A stretch of DNA of 64,000 nt from Lampropedia puyangensis (GTDB lineage: Bacteria > Pseudomonadota > Gammaproteobacteria > Burkholderiales > Burkholderiaceae_C): contig NZ_STFG01000016.1 of assembly GCF_004833285.1 (NCBI RefSeq), forward strand, positions 1 to 64,000. Direction: 5' to 3'. Within the stretch, counting starts at the first letter, position 1. Every line of letters begins with the position of its first letter. A program made the position numbers and the translations under genes. The notes beneath the pieces were generated by a model. That model made no database searches. It had not been told where the DNA came from and worked only from the letters and a program-made list of their open reading frames with translations. Shown here in pieces: positions 44,020 to 54,400 of the stretch.

Positions 44020-45066
44020 CTACACCGTTGCAGGGCTGGTTTGGCGCTGTTGGGCTGTTGCAGGCAAGCGGCCCAAGGCGAATAGCACACCATCCTCAAC
44101 GAGGGGACCGAGCATTGAGCCGTGTGAGGCTTGTGCTTGTTGGCGATGCCAAATGGACAGTCCCTCCAGCTTCGCCAAGGCGATGGTTGGGTTTGGGCGA
44201 TTGGGCGATGGTGTTCCTGAATTTTCAGTCAGCAAGCGCTTGCCAGGGGACAGACGACCTCCTGCTGCGCAGACGCCTGCAATGAACGCCGCTTGTTCTT
44301 CCAATAGTGATCCACCGTTCCACCAGAATGAGGGGTCGCCGGCAATGAAATTCTGGAACCGTTGAGGTTCCCGGTAGAGCATGTGCATAGCAAATTGGCC
44401 GCCCATAGAATGGCCCAGCAAGCTCTGTGCTTGCGGATTCAATGGTGTTTTTTGCCCTACGGCATGGCGTAGCTCTTGACCGATGAATGTGCGAAATTGA
44501 TCGCGGCCGCCGGTTTCCAATTCTGCGCCGCGTGCGCGGCGAAATTCTTCGGCAGTGTAGCTGGTGAAGTCTTGGTAGCGGCGTGGTGTGTCAATGCGCA
44601 GGCCAGAGGGATATCCAATTCCAACCAGTACCAAGGCATCCAGTTCGGCAGCGAGCTCGGGCTGAGCCTGCTTGAGGCGTTCTATCGCGTGCCATGCAAG
44701 CGGGAAGGTGGCATTGCCATCGAGTAGGTATAAGGCTGCTGCCCCTTCTTTGGGGACCGGGCCACGCGGCAGCGCCAAATGTATTTGCCATGGCTCCCCT
44801 TTACCAGAGCTTCCCAGCGGGAAGGATTGCACTTGCGCATGGCTAATGGTTTCTGCCGGTTGTTGGTTGCCGCGAGGCCCACCACCGGCATTGCTTGTGG
44901 TGTTTTTTTCTGGGGCATCCGCGCCGCGCCCGCCAGAGCGGGGTTGCTCGCCGTCCTGGCTTGTTCGCGGTGCTACTGAGGTTTGGGATGTGGCGACACC
45001 TGCAAGGCTGAGTGAGGCCAAGCCCAGCAACGCTGCGCGACGCTTTATCAGTGAATGTGCAGTCAT
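44020..45066 (-). CDS. Exported alpha/beta hydrolase, IroE/BesA-like siderophore esterase, first copy
   Basis: A 348-residue hydrolase with an export signal (IKRRAALLGLASLSLAGVATS). Motifs: LYLLDGNATFPLAWHA, Ser220 in GHSMGG, DPSFWWNGGSLL and His315 in ASHGSMLG. A Gly/Arg-rich linker follows the signal. The start lies 7 bases after the TonB-receptor stop, so uptake and ester cleavage of the same siderophore are likely linked. It is clearly paralogous to the next gene. Confidence 0.85.
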   Translation of the reverse strand: MTAHSLIKRRAALLGLASLSLAGVATSQTSVAPRTSQDGEQPRSGGRGADAPEKNTTSNAGGGPRGNQQPAETISHAQVQSFPLGSSGKGEPWQIHLALPRGPVPKEGAAALYLLDGNATFPLAWHAIERLKQAQPELAAELDALVLVGIGYPSGLRIDTPRRYQDFTSYTAEEFRRARGAELETGGRDQFRTFIGQELRHAVGQKTPLNPQAQSLLGHSMGGQFAMHMLYREPQRFQNFIAGDPSFWWNGGSLLEEQAAFIAGVCAAGGRLSPGKRLLTENSGTPSPNRPNPTIALAKLEGLSIWHRQQAQASHGSMLGPLVEDGVLFALGRLPATAQQRQTSPATV

Positions 45067-45073
45067 TGTTGGT

Positions 45074-47494
45074 TTACCAATCGTATGTGAGGTTGGCAGA
45101 TACAGTCCGGCGAGCACCATAGAAGCATGATGATGCGCCAGTACAGGCCACAGTGACTTTGTCAAACAGATTGGCCGCATTGAGGCTGAACTTCATACCT
45201 TTCCATTGGGCATCCAGTTGACCTAAGTCGTAACGCAGCGATGCATCCCAGATGGTTTTCGAATCGTTTTTCCACGTGTTGGTGGTGTTGCCATAGCTTG
45301 AACCGGTGTAGCGCGCGCCCAAACCAAGGCTTAAGCCAGGTGCAGCGCGCCAGTCACCACGCAAGGTGATGATCTGGTCAGGCACTCGGGCCAAACGCTT
45401 GCCAAGGTCGGTGCTGTTGCTTTCGGTCACCTTGGTGTTTTGGTAGGTGAACGAGCCAGACGTTGTCACGGTTGGTGTTACTGCGTACACACCCTCAAGT
45501 TCCAGCCCGCGAACGCGGCCTTCCCCTGTTTGCACATAGCACTGACCACCATTGCACAGGTGTTCTGGATCAGGGTCAGGGGTAGAGATGTTGCTCTGCG
45601 TGATTTCATACACCGAAGCCGTAATCAGGTTGGATGACCCCGCTGGCTGGTATTTCACGCCCATTTCGGCTTGTTTGCCCAAGACCGGGTCAAAACGCTT
45701 GCCAAAGTAATCCTCGCCAGATGAAGGCTGGAACGAGGTGGAGTAGTTGGCAAATGGCGCGACGCCATTGTCAAACAGGTAGGTGACCCCAACGCGTCCA
45801 GTCGTGGCTTCGTTGCGGTTGTCTGTGCGGGTGTTGCGAGTGAGGTTGACTACTTTGTCTTTCGCCCAGTCGTGGCGCAAACCGGCTGTCAATGTCCATT
45901 TTTCCCAGAACAGTTGGTCCTGCAAGTAGAGGCCGTGTTGGTAGCGCCCTGTTTCCTGACTAGGCTTGCGCTCTCCAATCACAACAGGCTGCCCATAGAC
46001 AGGTTCAAACAAGTCAATCGGGCCTACTGTGCCGCTGGCAGAATCAAGATGGATATCGGTTTTTTGGTAGTCGAACCCGGCGAGCAAAGATTGCACGAAA
46101 GGTCCTGTCTCAATGGTGTAGGCAACGTTAGTGTCAATGCTGATGCCATCGCTTTTATTTTTGTTGGAGCTGGCCGTGCCGGTCATAGTTCGCCCATCGG
46201 CGCCCAACGTGCGACGGCCAGCGCCATCGCTGATCATGTCCACTTTGATGTAGCGCACGTTCTGTCGCAATACGCCAGCGTCACCAAAAAACTGCTCAAA
46301 CGAATACCCCAGCGCAGTCTGGTTACGGTCGTAGCGGTTGTAGTCCGGTTCACCCAAGAATCGGCTCGTGGGCACTGTTCCATAAGGTGAGGCAGTGGCA
46401 ATACCGGCCGATGGCAGGAACTGGTAAGTGGCGCCGCCACGGTCTTGCTGGTAATTGCCCAGCACCGTTAAAGAGGTGCGTGCAGAGGGCTGCCAAGTCA
46501 AACTGGGGTTGACGAAGATGCGATTGAGATCGACATGGTCAACCTGTGTGCCTGTATGCGAGGCCGAGCTGACCAAGCGGTACAACAAGGTTTTGTCCTC
46601 GTTCAGCGGCCCACCAAAATCCATATTGGCGCGAATCAAACCCCAGTTGTCTGTCTGCAAGCCAACTTGGCGTTGGGTGGTTTCAGGAGGGCGTTTACTG
46701 CGCATATTGACCACCCCACCGGGGGCCACTTGCCCGTACAAGGTTGAGATAGGGCCGCGTACGACTTCGACACGTTCGACGCCGTAGCTGTCAAAACGGG
46801 TTGATAGGGCCGATGCGCCGCTGCTGCTTCCTGGTGGGCGCAGGCCATCCAAGTACAAATTGTTGGCGAAGCTGCCTGTGCGGAAGCCGCGCACCCAGAT
46901 TTCGTCTACACGTGAGTCCGTTCCGTTCGTGCCAATATCCACGCCTGCCAGATAACTCAGTGAATCCTGCACGGATTGGGCACCCATCTGGTCCATTTGC
47001 TCACGCGTGACCACTGAGATGGAGACGGGGGTTTCAACGAGTGCGGTATCTGTTTTCGTTGCACCAACTGCGCGGGTGGCTACAAGGCCTTGTTCATTGG
47101 CACCGCCTAGACCTTGCGCAGTGACCACAACTTCCGGTAGGGCTCCTGCCTCGGCTTGGGATTGTGGCGCGCGTGGTTTGGCTTGAATCACGATGCTGCC
47201 GTTGTGTTCAATGGCTTCTAGATTTGAACCTGCCAGTGCTGCACGCACCGCCTCCAGCGCGCTTAATGTCCCATTGATTGCAGGTGCTTGGTGCGTGGAC
47301 TCCAAGGGGGTTGCAAGCTGCATGGGTACGTGGGATTGCGTGGTGATGGCATCCAATGTGCGCTCAATGTGTTGCGCTGGCAGGTTGTAGTGGGCATCGC
47401 TTGCCTGCGCAAGGGCATTTGTGAATGCACCCATTAAAAATAAAGAGGCAAGTGAGACTGATGTGTATTTAAGTTTTGTGTTGTGATGAACCAT
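45074..47494 (-). CDS. TonB-dependent siderophore receptor with N-terminal signalling (STN) domain, FecA/FpvA type
   Basis: An 806-residue outer-membrane receptor. Signal peptide (ASLFLMGAFTNALA), STN domain (about 28-105; YNLPAQHIERTLDAITTQS), TonB box (EVVVTAQG), plug (ETPVSISVVTREQMDQMG...VDEIWVRGFRTG) and a 22-strand barrel ending in aromatic Trp (LTYDW). The STN domain normally contacts a FecR-type anti-sigma factor; none is in the window. The ATG at 47494 begins a normal signal peptide. It is first in an operon with two esterases and divergent from a FecI-type sigma factor. Confidence 0.93.
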   Translation of the reverse strand: MVHHNTKLKYTSVSLASLFLMGAFTNALAQASDAHYNLPAQHIERTLDAITTQSHVPMQLATPLESTHQAPAINGTLSALEAVRAALAGSNLEAIEHNGSIVIQAKPRAPQSQAEAGALPEVVVTAQGLGGANEQGLVATRAVGATKTDTALVETPVSISVVTREQMDQMGAQSVQDSLSYLAGVDIGTNGTDSRVDEIWVRGFRTGSFANNLYLDGLRPPGSSSGASALSTRFDSYGVERVEVVRGPISTLYGQVAPGGVVNMRSKRPPETTQRQVGLQTDNWGLIRANMDFGGPLNEDKTLLYRLVSSASHTGTQVDHVDLNRIFVNPSLTWQPSARTSLTVLGNYQQDRGGATYQFLPSAGIATASPYGTVPTSRFLGEPDYNRYDRNQTALGYSFEQFFGDAGVLRQNVRYIKVDMISDGAGRRTLGADGRTMTGTASSNKNKSDGISIDTNVAYTIETGPFVQSLLAGFDYQKTDIHLDSASGTVGPIDLFEPVYGQPVVIGERKPSQETGRYQHGLYLQDQLFWEKWTLTAGLRHDWAKDKVVNLTRNTRTDNRNEATTGRVGVTYLFDNGVAPFANYSTSFQPSSGEDYFGKRFDPVLGKQAEMGVKYQPAGSSNLITASVYEITQSNISTPDPDPEHLCNGGQCYVQTGEGRVRGLELEGVYAVTPTVTTSGSFTYQNTKVTESNSTDLGKRLARVPDQIITLRGDWRAAPGLSLGLGARYTGSSYGNTTNTWKNDSKTIWDASLRYDLGQLDAQWKGMKFSLNAANLFDKVTVACTGASSCFYGARRTVSANLTYDW

Positions 47495-47972
47495 GGTGCT
47501 TAGGCAATCGGCCTGAACGTTGTCCTGCTGCAGTGTCAGGTGTAGCGTACAGACGGCAAGATGTTGTGATGGACAGAAAAAAGGAATGCAGATAGGCGTG
47601 GTCAACACTTTCTCTGATTCGTCACTGCATGGCGACTCTTTTGGCTCGCTTGTAAGAACGTAAACACGTTCTAAGAATGATGCATTCATAAAGACGAACG
47701 AATCCTTTGAAATGCGGTGCTGTTTACGTTTTGTTTCTCTGTAAAGAGAGTCCGTAACATCGGTATATCTCTGTAATGGAAATTATTCTGATTTAGAATT
47801 GTTAAGTATTAGTAAAAATACCGAGGCGCGAGCATGTCCTCAAGTCCTATTTTTGTTTTGTCTTTTCTCAGATGACCCCCCATGCAATGAAAGGCTTTGC
47901 ATGCTTGTACCTAGGCACAGCTGAAGTGCAAGAGGGTTGCGAGCAATGAATCCCTAGCGGAGCAGTGGGCTT
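47495..47972. other. Divergent intergenic region, receptor / sigma factor
   Basis: This 478-base region carries the collapsed inverted-repeat copy (47652-47675) and an AT-rich core (about 47760-47830, with GGAAATTATTCTGATTTAG and GTTAAGTATTAGTAAAAATA) that probably contains the sigma-gene promoter. The AT-rich part could also host a Fur site, but I see no good match to the 19-base consensus. Confidence 0.4.
47652..47675. repeat. Inverted-repeat element, collapsed copy D (two ends only)
   Basis: GTAAGAACG joined directly to TAAACACGTTCTAAG gives both outer ends of the element family with no interior. It looks like a deletion or excision remnant, about 160 bases upstream of the TonB-receptor start. 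Confidence 0.6.
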
Positions 47973-48614
47973 GTGAATGAGCAGAAACACGACGGTGCGG
48001 TCGCAACCGAACTCGAGGCGATTTCAGTATGTTTTGAGCAGATGTACCCCAAGTTGAGGCGGTTTTTCGAAGCCAAGACAGGCAACATCGATGATGCGGT
48101 GGATCTGACGCAGCAACTCTGGCTGCATATGTACGAAAAAGCCAAACAAGGGAATATGCTGAAAAACCAAGAGGCCTATATTTTTGGCTCAGCACACAAC
48201 TTGCTGAAGGACTTTTGGCGCAGTGAACAGCGTCGTATGCAGTTAGATGGCGCCTTGTTTGATGTGCAGCGCGTACCTGAACTGGCGCCAGATGCTGCAG
48301 ACTGTGCCAGCAGTCGTGAGTTGCTTGGCCGCGTTCAAGCGGTTCTGCAAACATTTCCGCAGCGCACACGCGAGGTTTACATTGCCCATACGGTGTTAGG
48401 CGCCACCAAGCAAGAACTGGCACAGCAGTATGGTGTGGACCGCAGCACAATCGACCGTTGCTTATGCCGAGTTGCGGACGTCGTAGAGCAACTGCGGGTG
48501 CGCCATCGCGATCGTTTTCATGACAGTGCTTTGCCCCCTGCAACCACCTTTCTTCCACAAGCAATGAATTCGTATCTGAACAAGATGGGGCTTGAAAGAA
48601 AAACGACCCTGTAA
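47973..48614 (+). CDS. ECF sigma factor, FecI type
   Basis: A 213-residue sigma factor. Region 2 has FEQMYPKLRRFFEAKTGN and DDAVDLTQQLWLHMYEKA; region 4 has FPQRTREVYIAHTVLGATKQ and a helix-turn-helix LAQQYGVDRSTIDRCLCRV. A tail of about 35 residues after region 4 is unusual. FecI-type factors drive iron-uptake operons on receptor signalling through FecR, yet no fecR follows; pyrB comes next on the other strand. The start is GTG with a CGGAG site. It is divergent from the receptor operon, its likely target. Confidence 0.87.
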   Translation: MNEQKHDGAVATELEAISVCFEQMYPKLRRFFEAKTGNIDDAVDLTQQLWLHMYEKAKQGNMLKNQEAYIFGSAHNLLKDFWRSEQRRMQLDGALFDVQRVPELAPDAADCASSRELLGRVQAVLQTFPQRTREVYIAHTVLGATKQELAQQYGVDRSTIDRCLCRVADVVEQLRVRHRDRFHDSALPPATTFLPQAMNSYLNKMGLERKTTL

Positions 48615-48623
48615 AGGGCCGTT
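48592..48623 (-). terminator. Rho-independent terminator of the pyrB operon
   Basis: AACGACCCT pairs with AGGGCCGTT around a 4-base loop; on the minus strand TTTTTCTTTC follows. It overlaps the end of the sigma-factor gene, 38 bases past the pyrB stop. Confidence 0.75.
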
Positions 48624-48660
48624 CTGGTGCGGATAAGACGCTTGCGCGCTGGGCGGGAAT

Positions 48661-49623
48661 TTATGCCTCATTGCCTGCCACGATGGACATGGCAGCCATA
48701 CGCACTGCAATCCCGAATGTCACTTGCGGCAGGATCACGCTTTGCTTGCCGTCTGCGACGTCAGAGTCAATTTCCACACCGCGGTTGATGGGACCTGGAT
48801 GCATGACGATGGCATCAGGCTTGGCCCAGCGCAATTTCTCCTGGGTCAGGCCAAAGTTGTGGAAATACTCTTGGCTGGAGGGCAGCAGGGCGCCACTCAT
48901 GCGCTCATTCTGCAAGCGCAGCATGATGATGACGTCGGCATCTTTAATGCCTTCTTCCAGGTTGTGGAATACACGAGCGCCCATCGCAGAGAAACTCTCT
49001 GGCGCCAAGGTACGAGGACCCACCACGCGCACGTCAGGGCAACCCAGCGTGGTCAGCGCATGGATGTCAGAGCGCGCTACGCGTGAGTGCAGGACATCGC
49101 CCACAATCGCCACTGACAGATTGGTGAAATCCTTTTTGTAGTGGCGGATGGTGTACATATCCAGCAAGCCCTGTGTAGGGTGGGCGTGGCGGCCGTCGCC
49201 TGCGTTGACCACGTGCACGTGAGGAGCCACATGCTGGGCAATCAGGTATGGGGCGCCTGACTCACTGTGGCGCACAACGAAGATGTCTGCTGCCATGGCG
49301 GACAGGTTGGCCACGGTATCCAGCAGGGTTTCACCTTTTGCGGTGGATGAGCGTGTGATGTCTAGCGTAAATACGTCGGCAGACAAGCGCTTGGCTGCAA
49401 TATCAAACGTCGTGCGTGTGCGTGTGCTGTTTTCAAAGAACAGGTTGAAAACACTTTTGCCCCGCAATAGGGGGACTTTTTTCACTTCACGGTCACTGAC
49501 CGACACAAACGTGCTGGCGGTGTCAAGGATGTGGGTGAGGATCTCGCGCGAGAGGCCTTCGGTGGAGAGCAGGTGAATCAATTCACCGTGTTTGTTGAGC
49601 TGAGGGTTGTGGCGGGCCAGCAT
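48661..49623 (-). CDS. pyrB: Aspartate carbamoyltransferase catalytic subunit PyrB
   Basis: Catalyses carbamoyl phosphate plus aspartate to carbamoyl aspartate, the first committed pyrimidine step. The carbamoyl-phosphate loop [12 protein letters not shown], the [11 protein letters not shown] and [12 protein letters not shown] motifs are present; 320 residues is normal. It is 9 bases after pyrR. No pyrI is present, and pyrC does not follow directly. Confidence 0.96.
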   Translation of the reverse strand: MLARHNPQLNKHGELIHLLSTEGLSREILTHILDTASTFVSVSDREVKKVPLLRGKSVFNLFFENSTRTRTTFDIAAKRLSADVFTLDITRSSTAKGETLLDTVANLSAMAADIFVVRHSESGAPYLIAQHVAPHVHVVNAGDGRHAHPTQGLLDMYTIRHYKKDFTNLSVAIVGDVLHSRVARSDIHALTTLGCPDVRVVGPRTLAPESFSAMGARVFHNLEEGIKDADVIIMLRLQNERMSGALLPSSQEYFHNFGLTQEKLRWAKPDAIVMHPGPINRGVEIDSDVADGKQSVILPQVTFGIAVRMAAMSIVAGNEA

Positions 49624-49632
49624 GGTGGTGTT

Positions 49633-50148
49633 TTACGCTTGTTCAATGGCAAAGTGCAAACCGCTGTTGTCTTGGCGGGCCAGGGCCAATTTCTGGCTGG
49701 CGGGCAGGGACAGGCGAGCGGCTGCGTAGGTCGCTTCGATAGGAAGCTGGCGTCCGGCACGGTCAACCAGCACAGCCAGTCGAACGCGGGCAGGGCGTCC
49801 GTAATCAAAAAGTTCGTTGAGCACAGCACGGATGGTACGGCCGGTGTGCAGCACATCGTCAAGCACCAGAATGTCGGCGCCATTGACGTCGAAGTCCAGC
49901 GTGGTTTGCGCGCTGGCAGTAAGGCCCCGCTGCGCAAAATCATCGCGGTGCATTGAAGACGACAGCGTATTCACGCTTTGGGGCAGGTTGAGGTCTTGGA
50001 TGAGTCGCTCAACCAGCCACACGCCACCAGAGGTGATGCCTGCAAGCTTGGTGTCTTTATCCAGCAAGCGCGAAACACCGGTGCGCAGGTCGTTGTAGAG
50101 GCTTTCGGCATCGAGCGCTAAAACGCCGGAGGAAGAGATGTCCGTCAT
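49633..50148 (-). CDS. pyrR: Bifunctional pyr operon regulator / uracil phosphoribosyltransferase PyrR
   Basis: A 171-residue phosphoribosyltransferase-fold protein with the PRPP loop ILVLDDVLHTGRTIRAVL and the early segment KLAGITSGGVWLVERL. In Gram-positives PyrR binds mRNA to attenuate pyr genes; in betaproteobacteria its regulatory role is less clear. It overlaps the ruvX stop by ATGA and precedes pyrB. Confidence 0.92.
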   Translation of the reverse strand: MTDISSSGVLALDAESLYNDLRTGVSRLLDKDTKLAGITSGGVWLVERLIQDLNLPQSVNTLSSSMHRDDFAQRGLTASAQTTLDFDVNGADILVLDDVLHTGRTIRAVLNELFDYGRPARVRLAVLVDRAGRQLPIEATYAAARLSLPASQKLALARQDNSGLHFAIEQA

Positions 50149-50600
50149 GGCAGGCTCCTTAAAAACTGAGTGAGGATGATAGCGGCAGATTGCGCATCGA
50201 CTTGGCTCTCGTTGGCACCATCGGCCAACGCCTCGGTGGTGCTGTAGCGCTCATCGACCCCAAAAATGGGCAGATTGAAACGACCATGCAGGCTGCGCAT
50301 GAATTTTCGTGCGCGAAGCGTGTTCTCGTGTTCGGCCCCATCGGGATGGAAGGGGATGCCTACTACCAGTGCGTCGGGTTGCCACTGCGCAATGTACTGC
50401 TGCGCCAGTGGGAACTGCGCTTTGCCTTGTGCGGCAATCAGGCCGACGCCATTGGCAGAGGCCAGCATGCGCGTGCCAAAGGCGACGCCAGTGCGTTTGG
50501 TGCCGTAATCAAATGCGAGAAAAGTTCCCATATGGGCCGGTACGCTGGTGCATGGCATTGGCAGGCCGATGGTTTCTGCAAAAGAAGTATTGCTGGTCAT
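50145..50600 (-). CDS. ruvX: Putative pre-16S rRNA nuclease RuvX/YqgF
   Basis: A 151-residue RNase H-fold protein with FLAFDYGTKRTGVA near residue 27, VVGIPFHPDGAEHENT and VDERYSTTEA. YqgF matures the 5' end of 16S rRNA in E. coli. It sits between yqgE and pyrR, as in many betaproteobacteria. A Met at residue 24 could also start it. Confidence 0.93.
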   Translation of the reverse strand: MTSNTSFAETIGLPMPCTSVPAHMGTFLAFDYGTKRTGVAFGTRMLASANGVGLIAAQGKAQFPLAQQYIAQWQPDALVVGIPFHPDGAEHENTLRARKFMRSLHGRFNLPIFGVDERYSTTEALADGANESQVDAQSAAIILTQFLRSLP

Positions 50601-50657
50601 GGCATTGCCTTAGGGCAGCAGCAAGGCAGTGCAGCACGGAAATTGGTGGAGTCGGCT

Positions 50658-51248
50658 TTATGCATGGCCAGCCGTGGCAACCAAGCGCAGTGGGTCAACA
50701 CCCAGTAGTTCGAACGCTTTGGCATAGCGTTGGTTGGGGTGGAGGTTGAACAGCCAATCTGCATCGGCTTGTACAGTCAGCCATGCGTTGGCAGCCAATT
50801 CACTTTCGAGCTGGCCTTCGTCCCAAGAGGAACAGCCAAGCGCCATCAACGCTTTACGCGGGCCAGCGCCGTGGCTGAGATCGTCAATGACATCTTTGGA
50901 GGAAGTCATGGCCAAGCCTTGGATGATGGGCAGAGTCGATGCATAGCGCTTGCCTTCTTCGTGCAATGGCGCCTCGTGCAACACAAAGCCGCGATCTTGG
51001 TGCACTGGGCCGCCCATCAACACGGGCAAGTCGGCCAGATCATTGCGGGCCAGGCTCAGCTCCAATCTTGAGAACAGGTGCCGGACATTCAAGTCGGTGG
51101 TTTTGTTGACAATCAACCCCAACGCACCTTTGTCGTTGTGCTCACACAAGTACACCACACTGCCACCAAACAAATCGTCTTCAAGGCCTGGTGTTGCAAT
51201 GAGCAGATGGCCTGTGAGGTTGGTAGGGGGCATTGGCGTGGAAGGCAT
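50658..51248 (-). CDS. yqgE: YqgE/AlgH family protein (UPF0301)
   Basis: A 196-residue protein with the family's GHLLIATPGLEDDLFGGSVVYLCEH and GALGLIVNKTT start and RKALMALGCSSWDEGQLE later. Its biochemical role is unknown; AlgH affects alginate regulation in Pseudomonas. It is the first gene of the yqgE-ruvX-pyrR-pyrB block. Confidence 0.93.
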   Translation of the reverse strand: MPSTPMPPTNLTGHLLIATPGLEDDLFGGSVVYLCEHNDKGALGLIVNKTTDLNVRHLFSRLELSLARNDLADLPVLMGGPVHQDRGFVLHEAPLHEEGKRYASTLPIIQGLAMTSSKDVIDDLSHGAGPRKALMALGCSSWDEGQLESELAANAWLTVQADADWLFNLHPNQRYAKAFELLGVDPLRLVATAGHA

Positions 51249-51452
51249 GCCGTGATTTTAAGACAACACTGGAGGGCAAATCTGGAATGGAACCCACATT
51301 CGATCGACGCGCTGTGCACCATGGTGGGTTCAGCCGCGCACGCCAAAGGCACCTGTGGTATCGAAAAATGCGACTTCAGCGAAGGCGTGGCGCGCCACTA
51401 TGATGCGCAGTTATGGTGCAGCCATTCACGGTTGCAGGAGGAGGGACTGACT

Positions 51453-54400
51453 ATGGTGATATGGGGAGCAATTTGGGGCGCGTTCATCGGGTGGCTGATA
51501 GGGTATGGCTGGGAGCTTTCCAGTCCGCTGATTGGCAGTGTTGTCGGCATGCTGGCAGGGTTGACGTTACGTCGCAGTGTTCGCAAGGAGTTTGCGCGCC
51601 TGCAGAAAGACCTGCAAACGAGTACGCGTGCGCAAGCACAGGTTGTGTTGGATGCAGCCCGAGATCCCGTTGAGGAAGAAGCCTCGCGCAGAGATCGGCG
51701 AAGCGAAGATAGAAGTGTTGGTGGTGCAGCAGACTCTGCAGCTATTACTGCTGGCGTGTTGTCTGTTTCCACAGTGGCTTCCACACCAGTGAGGCAAGAG
51801 CAAGATCCTGCTTCTTGGCATCAAGCGGCTGCGGCAGCTCCCCTTGCCCGCTCGGCACAGCCAGTAGCCGCCAATCCTTTCGCTCCTGTAGCGAAACCAG
51901 ACGCCATTGCAGGGCAAAGCACAGCAAGCCCACATTCTGCAGATTCCACTGCCGAATTTGCCCCCTCTCTTTATAGCTCGCCTTCGTGGGTAGAGCGCGC
52001 CTTCAGCAAGGTGCGTGATTGGCTTACCGGTGGCAATACCGTGGCCAAGGTGGGAGGGCTGATGTTGTTTATTGGTCTGGCCTTTTTGGCGAAATGGGCC
52101 GCAGACAACAGTATGTTTCCGCCGGAGGCACGTCTGGCAGGCATTGCCATAGTGGGGATTGGCTTGTTGGTGCAGGGCGCACGGATGGCTAAGGAGAGAT
52201 TCGCCAATGCAGGCGTTTTGGATGGCGATTCAGGTGACACGAGTTACCGTTTCCACTATGGCATCTTGCTGCAGGGCTTGGGTGTTGCCATCCTCTATTT
52301 GGCCATTTTTGCGGCTTTCAAGCTGTATGGTTTGTTGCCATCATCAGCGGCATTGGCGTTGATGGTTGCTGTGTGTGTGCTTTCCAATGTGATTGCATTG
52401 CAACGCCATGCACAGGCCATGGCTTTTGTCGGCTTTGCCGGTGCTTTTGCAGCTCCGGTATTGCTGTCGGATGGCTCTGGTAACCATGTGGCGCTGTTTT
52501 CGTACTACCTGCTGTTGAATATGGCGATAGCGGGCTTGGCATATTTGCGCCCATGGCGAGCCGTTCATCTGCTGGGCTTTTTGGCGACTTTTGGTGTGGC
52601 ATCGGCCTGGGGCGTGCTGCGGTACACGCCGCAGTTGTATGCGAGTACACAACCTTTTTTGCTGGCTTTTTTTGTGATTTATTTGGTTGTTGGCTTGCTA
52701 TATGCCTTGCGCCATAGCGCTGCGCGTGCGCACAAAGTCGATGCGTCGCTCGTCTTTGGCTTGCCTGTGGCGGCGCTGGCTTTGCAAATTGAGCTGGTGC
52801 GCGATACCGCGTATGGGGCCGCTTGGTCCTCGATCATTGCGGGGGCTTTGTATATCGGGCTGGCATGGGGGCTGCACAAACGTGCGTCTGAGGCTGCGCA
52901 TTGGTTGGGTCGCAGTTACGCAGCCATTGGGCTGCTGCTGGTGACCTTGGCTGTCCCTCTGGCCGTTGAGCCGCAGGTGACCGCGGCAGTCTGGGCGTTA
53001 GAAGGGGCAGGCATTTATTGGTTGTCACGCCAGCAAAACAGCCGTTGGGGGTGTGCATTTGGTGTCCTCATGCAGGCGGTAGCAGGGGCCATGATGCTCC
53101 ATGTCTTGGATAGGCGTTATTACGGGCTGACTTATGGGCTGTTGGACCAGCCTGTGTCGTGGCCATTTGCTAATGCAGATTTTCTCTCATCCCTTTTACT
53201 CGCTGGTGGTGCATTGGCTATTTCGTGGTGGACACGCAGCGACCCTTGGCGCTTTGGTTCAGGCAAGGCACAAGCCTCAAGGGAGCAACACGCCAACGCT
53301 GTTGTCAGTGTGGTGCTGTTTGTGGTCGGCTTTGGATGGGCTTGGCAGGGACTTTGGGCTCAATTGCAGTATGGCAGTCGACCTTTGTTCGGTCTAGGCA
53401 TGCTGCATGCCGTACGCATATTGGGGTTTGTGGCGCTGGTGTTGCTGGCGCAATGGGCTGCACAGCGCTTCGCATGGCGCGGAGCCCGTTTGCCTGCGTA
53501 TGCTGCGTTCCCCGTAGTCGGCTTTGGTATTTTGCTGGCCGTGGTTGAGGCTTCCTGGGGATGGCGGGAGGTGCTCTTGTGGAGTGTGGTTGCTATGGGC
53601 TATTTGGTTGTGCTGTACCGCGCAGATCGCAGCGCGCCACTGTTGTACTGGCGCGTGGTGCATACCGCGAATGTCGGTTTGGCGCTTCTCTTAGCGGGGC
53701 GCACTCTGGCTGCGTTGGTCGATTGGGCGCGATTGTGGCGCTCGGATTGGTACGCAGTGGTGGGAGTGGTCAGCGCCATTGCCGTGCTGTTGCTGCTCAG
53801 TCGCGCAGTGTGGTGGAGGGCGCAGCGTTCTCAGAATGCCAAGTCAGCGGGTTGGCCATTGAATCGCTTTCGACGTGATTATCTGCTGCATGCAGGCGCA
53901 GGCGTGGCTGCGCTGGTGGGCTTGAGTACGCTGGCACTGGCCTGTTTGGTGCGTGGCGATGTGCAACCTTTGCCTTATGTGCCGCTGCTCAATCCGATTG
54001 ATTTGGCAGCACTTCTGGGTTTGGGTGCATTGGTGCTGTGGCGGTTGCGCGTAGAGCAGGCTGATTGGATTGACGCTGAGTCGGCATGGAAGTCACGCAT
54101 GGGTTGGGCTGTCATTGCTGTGCTGGGGTTTGTGGTGGTCAATACCGTTTGGTTGCGCGTGGCCCACCATTTCTTTGCGGTACCTTGGCGGGCCGATACG
54201 TTAGCCCAATCGTTTGTGGTGCAAGCTGGTTATTCTGTTTTGTGGACGGTATTGGCTTTAATGACCATGGTTTTGGCGCGGCGTCGGGCGCAGCGTGTGC
54301 TGTGGCAAGTAGGTGCTGGGCTGTTGGGGTTGACGGTGGTCAAAATGCTATTGGTTGATTTAGCCAACAGCGGCGGGGGTGAACGCATTGTGGCGTTCAT

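Noticed and set aside
47760-47830. Fur box upstream of the sigma factor
   Set aside because: The AT-rich stretch has only partial similarity to the 19-base consensus, so I do not list it as a site.
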